Program-made: the position numbers and the translations under genes
Assembly: GCA_002482525.1 (NCBI GenBank)
Contig: DLGC01000016.1
Location: 130,869 to 174,933 of the forward strand
From: Propionibacteriaceae bacterium UBA7704
GTDB lineage: Bacteria > Actinomycetota > Actinomycetes > Propionibacteriales > Propionibacteriaceae
Length of the DNA: 44,065 nucleotides
Direction of reading: 5' to 3'
The notes under the pieces: generated by a model
Databases searched by the model: none
Seen by the model: only the letters and a program-made list of their open reading frames with translations
Told to the model about the DNA's origin: nothing
In this document: piece by piece, positions 40,759-44,065 of the stretch
Position numbering within the stretch: position 1 is the first letter of the stretch
Layout: every line of letters begins with the position of its first letter

Positions 40759-41751
40759 ATGACGAAACCCCCAATTCCGATAGTGCTCGCCGCACCCGCG
40801 GGCTATGCACGGCTCTGCGCCGAAGGGCATCGACTCCTGAGCCAATCCGGTCTGTCCATAGTCGAGAATCCGCATGATCGTCCGTTGACGAAGTCGGAAC
40901 TCCTTGAGCAGGTCGGTGCGGTGTCAGCAGCCGTAGTCGGCGTTGAGCCCTGGGATGAGGCTGTATTCGCCGCCGCCCCACGGTTGAAGGTGATCTGCAA
41001 ACAGGGGGTCGGCGTCGACAACATCGATCTGGCCGCCGCGCAGCGCCATGGGGTCTATGTCACCAACGCTCCCGGAGGAAACTCGAACGCCGTAGCCGAA
41101 CTCACCCTCGGGTTGGTGTTGGCTTTGTTGCGTCGGATTCCGCAGATGCACCAGGCATGTGAACGCGGGGATTGGACGCGTCTCGTCGGACAGGAACTCA
41201 CCGGACGCACCGTCGGGCTGGTTGGCTTTGGCTCGATAGCGCAGCTTGTCGCTCGCCGCTTCAGCGGCTTCGACGTCCGACTGGTCGCCTATGACCCGTT
41301 TCTGAATGCCGAGGCGGCTGCGCGGCTCCAAGTTGCTGCCGTCGACGGCATCGAACAGCTCTTGGCGGAGTCCGACATCGTTAGCCTGCACGTTCCCGCG
41401 CGCCCAGATGGGCGTCCGGTGTTGGATGCTGCGGCGATCGCCTTGCTGAAGCCGGGCTCAATCCTGGTGAACACCGCGCGAGGTTCCCTGGTTGACTACG
41501 ATGCGCTGGCCGCCCGCTTGAACAAAGGGGAACTGGCCGGCGCCGCGCTGGATGTCTTTCCAGTCGAACCCATTCCGCCCGACAGCCCCTTGCTGAGGCT
41601 GCCCAATGTGGTGCTCAGCAATCACGCCGGTGCTGAAAGCCAGCAGGCCTATGACGCGATCAGCGTCACCAACGCGAATGCGATTCTCGATGCACTGTCC
41701 GGAAAGGCCCCGGCTAATGCGCTTACCCATCCCCACATTGGAGGCAAGTGA
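40759..41751 (+). CDS. D-2-hydroxyacid dehydrogenase (PGDH-like)
   Basis: A 330-residue NAD-dependent dehydrogenase of the D-isomer-specific 2-hydroxyacid family. Landmarks are the substrate-side GVGVDNIDLAAAQRHGV, the Rossmann GLVGFGSIAQLVARRF, catalytic Arg in VNTARGSLVD, the acidic DVFPVEP region, and His in LSNHAGAES. No ACT or other regulatory domain follows, so a catabolic dehydrogenase fits better than serine biosynthesis. Oxidation of a 2-hydroxy acid to a 2-oxo acid before the KDPG-type aldolase is the likely role. I use ATG 40759; an in-frame GTG at 40729 overlapping the GntR stop is possible. The next ATG shares its last base with this stop. Confidence 0.88.
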   Translation: MTKPPIPIVLAAPAGYARLCAEGHRLLSQSGLSIVENPHDRPLTKSELLEQVGAVSAAVVGVEPWDEAVFAAAPRLKVICKQGVGVDNIDLAAAQRHGVYVTNAPGGNSNAVAELTLGLVLALLRRIPQMHQACERGDWTRLVGQELTGRTVGLVGFGSIAQLVARRFSGFDVRLVAYDPFLNAEAAARLQVAAVDGIEQLLAESDIVSLHVPARPDGRPVLDAAAIALLKPGSILVNTARGSLVDYDALAARLNKGELAGAALDVFPVEPIPPDSPLLRLPNVVLSNHAGAESQQAYDAISVTNANAILDALSGKAPANALTHPHIGGK

Positions 41752-42392
41752 TGGCTACCAAGCATGAAGTCTGTCAACAAGTCCTGGACTGCGGTCTGGT
41801 GGTCATCGTGCGGCTACCCACTGCGCGGGAATCGCTCGCGGTGGCCCGTGCCGCTATCGAGGGTGGGCTCACCGCGATAGAGATCACGTTGACCACGCCG
41901 GGCGCGCTGTCGGTGATCCGTGAGCTTGCTGACGAGTTCGGGTCAACCGTGGTGATTGGTGCAGGCACCGTCCTGGACGAAAGCTCGGCCTATGCAAGCA
42001 TCCAGGCCGGTGCTCGCGTGCTCGTCAGCCCGAATCTCAATCCGGCCATGATCCGCACAGCCAATCGCTACGGGGTGGCCACAATCAGCGGGGCTTTCAC
42101 TCCGAGCGAGTTTGTCGCGACTATGGAGGCAGGCGCCGATTTCGTGAAGCTCTTCCCCACAGAGTCGGCCGGCCCGGCCTATGCGAAGGCGTTGCTGGCA
42201 CCGCTGCCGTGGGCGCCAGTGATTCCGGCGGGCGGAGTAAGCGTCGATAACGTGGACCAGTGGTTCGCGGCCGGGGTCGCAGCGGTGAGTGTCGGCAGCG
42301 CAATCACCAAAGCTGGCGTCGGCGGTGACCTGAGCCTGGTCACTCAGGCGGCGAGAGAGTTCGTCGCGGCTGTCGCGAAGGCACGAAAGTGA
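41751..42392 (+). CDS. eda: KDPG/KHG-type aldolase
   Basis: A 213-residue class I aldolase of the 2-keto-3-deoxy-6-phosphogluconate aldolase family. It has VIVRLPTARESL, the catalytic Glu in AIEITLTTPGAL, GAGTVLD, the Schiff-base Lys in FVKLFPTE and the phosphate-binding IPAGGVS. It would split a 2-oxo-3-deoxy sugar-acid phosphate into pyruvate and an aldehyde phosphate; members that act on 4-hydroxy-2-oxoglutarate or on the galactonate analogue look alike. The ATG at 41751 (GGAGG upstream) shares its first base with the dehydrogenase stop. It is followed by a GTGA overlap with the kinase gene, so the whole block is translationally coupled. Confidence 0.92.
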   Translation: MATKHEVCQQVLDCGLVVIVRLPTARESLAVARAAIEGGLTAIEITLTTPGALSVIRELADEFGSTVVIGAGTVLDESSAYASIQAGARVLVSPNLNPAMIRTANRYGVATISGAFTPSEFVATMEAGADFVKLFPTESAGPAYAKALLAPLPWAPVIPAGGVSVDNVDQWFAAGVAAVSVGSAITKAGVGGDLSLVTQAAREFVAAVAKARK

Positions 42393-42991
42393 GTACTCCG
42401 CCTCGACTCTGTATCGTCGTGGGTCCGGCGGGCTCGGGGAAGTCGACGGTGAGCCAGTCCATGGCGCGCGAACTGGGTTGGGCCTATGTCGACAAGGACA
42501 CCCTGGCTACCCACTACACGCCGCTGCTGATGACCCTGCTCGGGGAAGATCCAGACAGCAGGGATGAGAGCGCGGTGTATCTGGCCGAGGTGCTGCCCCG
42601 GGAATACGAAACACTGCTTGCTGTGGTCGGTGACAACCTGCGGCTCGGTATCGACGTGGTCGTCGACGCGCCATTTGGCCAATACCTCGCCGTGAGGGAC
42701 TACCTGGCCAAGGCTGCGGACCGTCATCAATGGCCGGAACTGGCCGAAGTTGCGGTGCTGTGCGTCTCGTGTCGAGACGATGTGCGGATGGAGCGTCTCG
42801 AGCGCCGCGGTTTCGCCCGCGACCGGTGGAAGCTCGATCACTGGGACGAGTTCACGGCGGAGAGTCCGACTCGGTGCGAATGGGACGGCGTGGTGCGATT
42901 TGATGTCGACTCGACGATGCCGTTGGAGATAGCCGAACTCTCCAGCGCGCTCAGCGGCAATGCGGCCACGAGTGACGTCTCCGTTGGTTGA
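42389..42991 (+). CDS. Small P-loop kinase
   Basis: A 200-residue P-loop kinase with Walker A VVGPAGSGKSTVSQSM (10-25) and AYVDKDTLATHY. A DAPFGQYLAVRDYL region (about 94-107) looks like the substrate and acceptor side, and an ERLERRGFARDRWK lid follows. Its size resembles gluconokinase and shikimate-kinase-type enzymes and the AAA_33 group, but I cannot assign a substrate. Within the cluster, phosphorylation of the acid that the aldolase splits is a reasonable job. It starts at GTG 42389, overlapping eda, and ends 16 bases before the DUF4862 start. Confidence 0.8.
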   Translation: MSTPPRLCIVVGPAGSGKSTVSQSMARELGWAYVDKDTLATHYTPLLMTLLGEDPDSRDESAVYLAEVLPREYETLLAVVGDNLRLGIDVVVDAPFGQYLAVRDYLAKAADRHQWPELAEVAVLCVSCRDDVRMERLERRGFARDRWKLDHWDEFTAESPTRCEWDGVVRFDVDSTMPLEIAELSSALSGNAATSDVSVG

Positions 42992-43007
42992 CCGCGAGAC
43001 CGCAGGC

Positions 43008-43964
43008 ATGCGCGGGAAACGTTGTTGGCGCGTTGTTGGCGCCTACGCCGCTCAGCCGACCGAACCTGACCAGGCGGAGGCGTTCCTAGCTTCGGTGCTG
43101 GCGCTGCCGGGCTGCGACGGGTTGGAGATCCCCTACGGCACGGCACTGTTCGACTGCCATGACCCTCGCCGCTGGGAGGCGATGCCGCAAGGCGGTCACC
43201 ACGTTTTGACGCTGGTTGCCGCCACGATGGATGCGCTGCAATGCGATCCGCAGTGGGGTCCGGCAAGTTCTAGCAGTGTCGTGCGTAAACGGTACTTGGA
43301 CATGCTTGCATCAGTGCGGGAGGCCGTCGAGGTGGCGCGGGGCTGCGGGCAGTCTGTTACTGCGGTCGAGCTCCAGTCGTCCCCGCGTGGAGACGCCTGT
43401 CCGGCCCCATCGCGCGAATCGTTCGCCGAGACACTGTGCGCGGCCGCCGACTGGGACTGGGGCAGTGCCGCCTTGGTTGTGGAGCATTGCGACGCCTACC
43501 AAGCGTCGGGGGCCTTCGCAAAGGGGTTCCTGAGTCTTTCCGATGAGATCGAAGCCGTGCTCAGGGCTTCAGGAAGCCGCACCCCGGTGGGGATGTCGAT
43601 CAACTGGGGACGCAGCGTCATAGAGGCAAAACAGGTCGATGGACCGGTCCATCACATTGAACAAGCAGTCGCTGCTGGCGTACTGCAGGGACTGATCATT
43701 TCTGGCACAACCGGTGCGGACGGTCGGTACGGTCCGGCTTTCGCCGACAGTCACGCGCCGTTGCGCAGCGATGATCTCTCTGACGGCGACCCGGCGTCCC
43801 TGTTGACGCCGGAGTTGGTGGTTCGCGCACGCAACGCTGCTGGCGCGGGCCTGCTCTACGACGGTGTGAAGGTGTCCGCTCGTCCGCACGACGCAGTCTT
43901 GGCAACGCGTCTGCGCATGGTTTCCCAGACACTCGCCGCGCTCAACTCAGCTTCGGCTGGTTGA
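43008..43964 (+). CDS. DUF4862 family protein
   Basis: A 318-residue protein that I recognise as DUF4862 by the following blocks in order: VGAYAAQP at the N-terminus, GLEIPYGTALFD, HHVLTLVAATMDAL, AVELQSSPRG, DWDWGSAALVVEHCDAY, AKGFLSLSDEIEAVL, MSINWGRSVIE and LLYDGVKVS. Its EIP, VEHCD and SINWGRS strand ends recall TIM-barrel sugar isomerases and epimerases of the xylose-isomerase-like type, which is inference. No function is established to my knowledge. The frame opens at 42960 inside the kinase gene; ATG 43008 is preferred because VGAYAA is normally near the N-terminus. It is the last gene of the cluster, and its final codons lie in a tandem repeat. Confidence 0.85.
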   Translation: MRGKRCWRVVGAYAAQPTEPDQAEAFLASVLALPGCDGLEIPYGTALFDCHDPRRWEAMPQGGHHVLTLVAATMDALQCDPQWGPASSSSVVRKRYLDMLASVREAVEVARGCGQSVTAVELQSSPRGDACPAPSRESFAETLCAAADWDWGSAALVVEHCDAYQASGAFAKGFLSLSDEIEAVLRASGSRTPVGMSINWGRSVIEAKQVDGPVHHIEQAVAAGVLQGLIISGTTGADGRYGPAFADSHAPLRSDDLSDGDPASLLTPELVVRARNAAGAGLLYDGVKVSARPHDAVLATRLRMVSQTLAALNSASAG

Positions 43965-44065
43965 GGCGCCCCGTGCGATCGTCTTGCCGTGGCAACATCA
44001 CTCAGCCTCGGCTGGTTGATGCTCCATGTGTGATCGTCTTGCGGTGGCAACATCACTCAGCTTCG
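43946..44065. repeat. 55-base tandem repeat array, continuing past the window end
   Basis: Units begin CTCAGC(T/C)TCG at 43946, 44001 and 44056, and the last is cut by the window edge. Units 1 and 2 share GCTGGTTGA and GATCGTCTTGC-GTGGCAACATCA. The first unit encodes the last residues and stop of the DUF4862 gene. The sequence TTCGGCTGGTTGAGG also occurs in the repeat cluster at 54-91. Confidence 0.8.

Noticed and set aside
1..44065. CRISPR array
   Set aside because: The repeats at both ends are REP-like or direct tandem units without uniform unique spacers, and no cas gene is present.

Overview
The window is high-GC DNA with actinobacterial gene style: many GTG starts, frequent 4-base ATGA/GTGA overlaps, and dispersed palindromes built on CTTCGACAAGCTCAG. 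A member of the Propionibacteriaceae or a close relative is my guess. No rRNA, tRNA or transposase is visible, so the taxonomy is inference only.

Layout. 1-270: cluster of inverted repeats. 271-2243: agmatine-to-putrescine pair (aguB, aguA). 2412-5570: two TetR regulators with a short-chain dehydrogenase and a polytopic membrane protein, each controlled from its own divergent spacer containing a palindrome. 5652-13176: sugar cluster with a SorC-type regulator and ribulose-phosphate-epimerase-like enzyme on the minus strand, diverging from an RbsC/RbsB/RbsA-type ABC importer, a SIS-domain isomerase and an FGGY kinase. Phosphorylate, isomerise, epimerise is the simplest reading. 13198-20235: lipoprotein, DnaQ-like exonuclease, small membrane proteins, an orphan antitoxin-like HTH protein, RecQ, and a secreted metallopeptidase-like protein. 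An 82-base repeat brackets the exonuclease gene.

20340-33683 is a defence island: a HEPN-like unknown, a complete type I restriction-modification operon (hsdM, a RhuM-Fic gene, hsdS, hsdR, all overlapping by 4 bases), a divergent FRG-domain gene, a NERD-nuclease/UvrD helicase fusion, an McrA/COG3440-type HNH endonuclease and a leaderless VapBC-type toxin-antitoxin pair. Two structural oddities stand out: four exact-length 12-base repeats in the spacer of hsdS, a known way to change DNA recognition spacing, and a REP-type palindrome inserted in frame next to the nuclease motif of hsdR.

33726-43964 is a second catabolic cluster: two GntR/FCD regulators, a cyclase-family metallohydrolase, an unusual ABC importer with two ATPase domains fused to a permease in one chain, a second permease, a binding lipoprotein, a 2-hydroxyacid dehydrogenase, a KDPG-type aldolase, a small P-loop kinase and a DUF4862 protein. 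It has no dehydratase, so its substrate is not an ordinary Entner-Doudoroff acid; this is the best candidate for an undescribed pathway. The window ends in 55-base tandem repeats related to those at its start.
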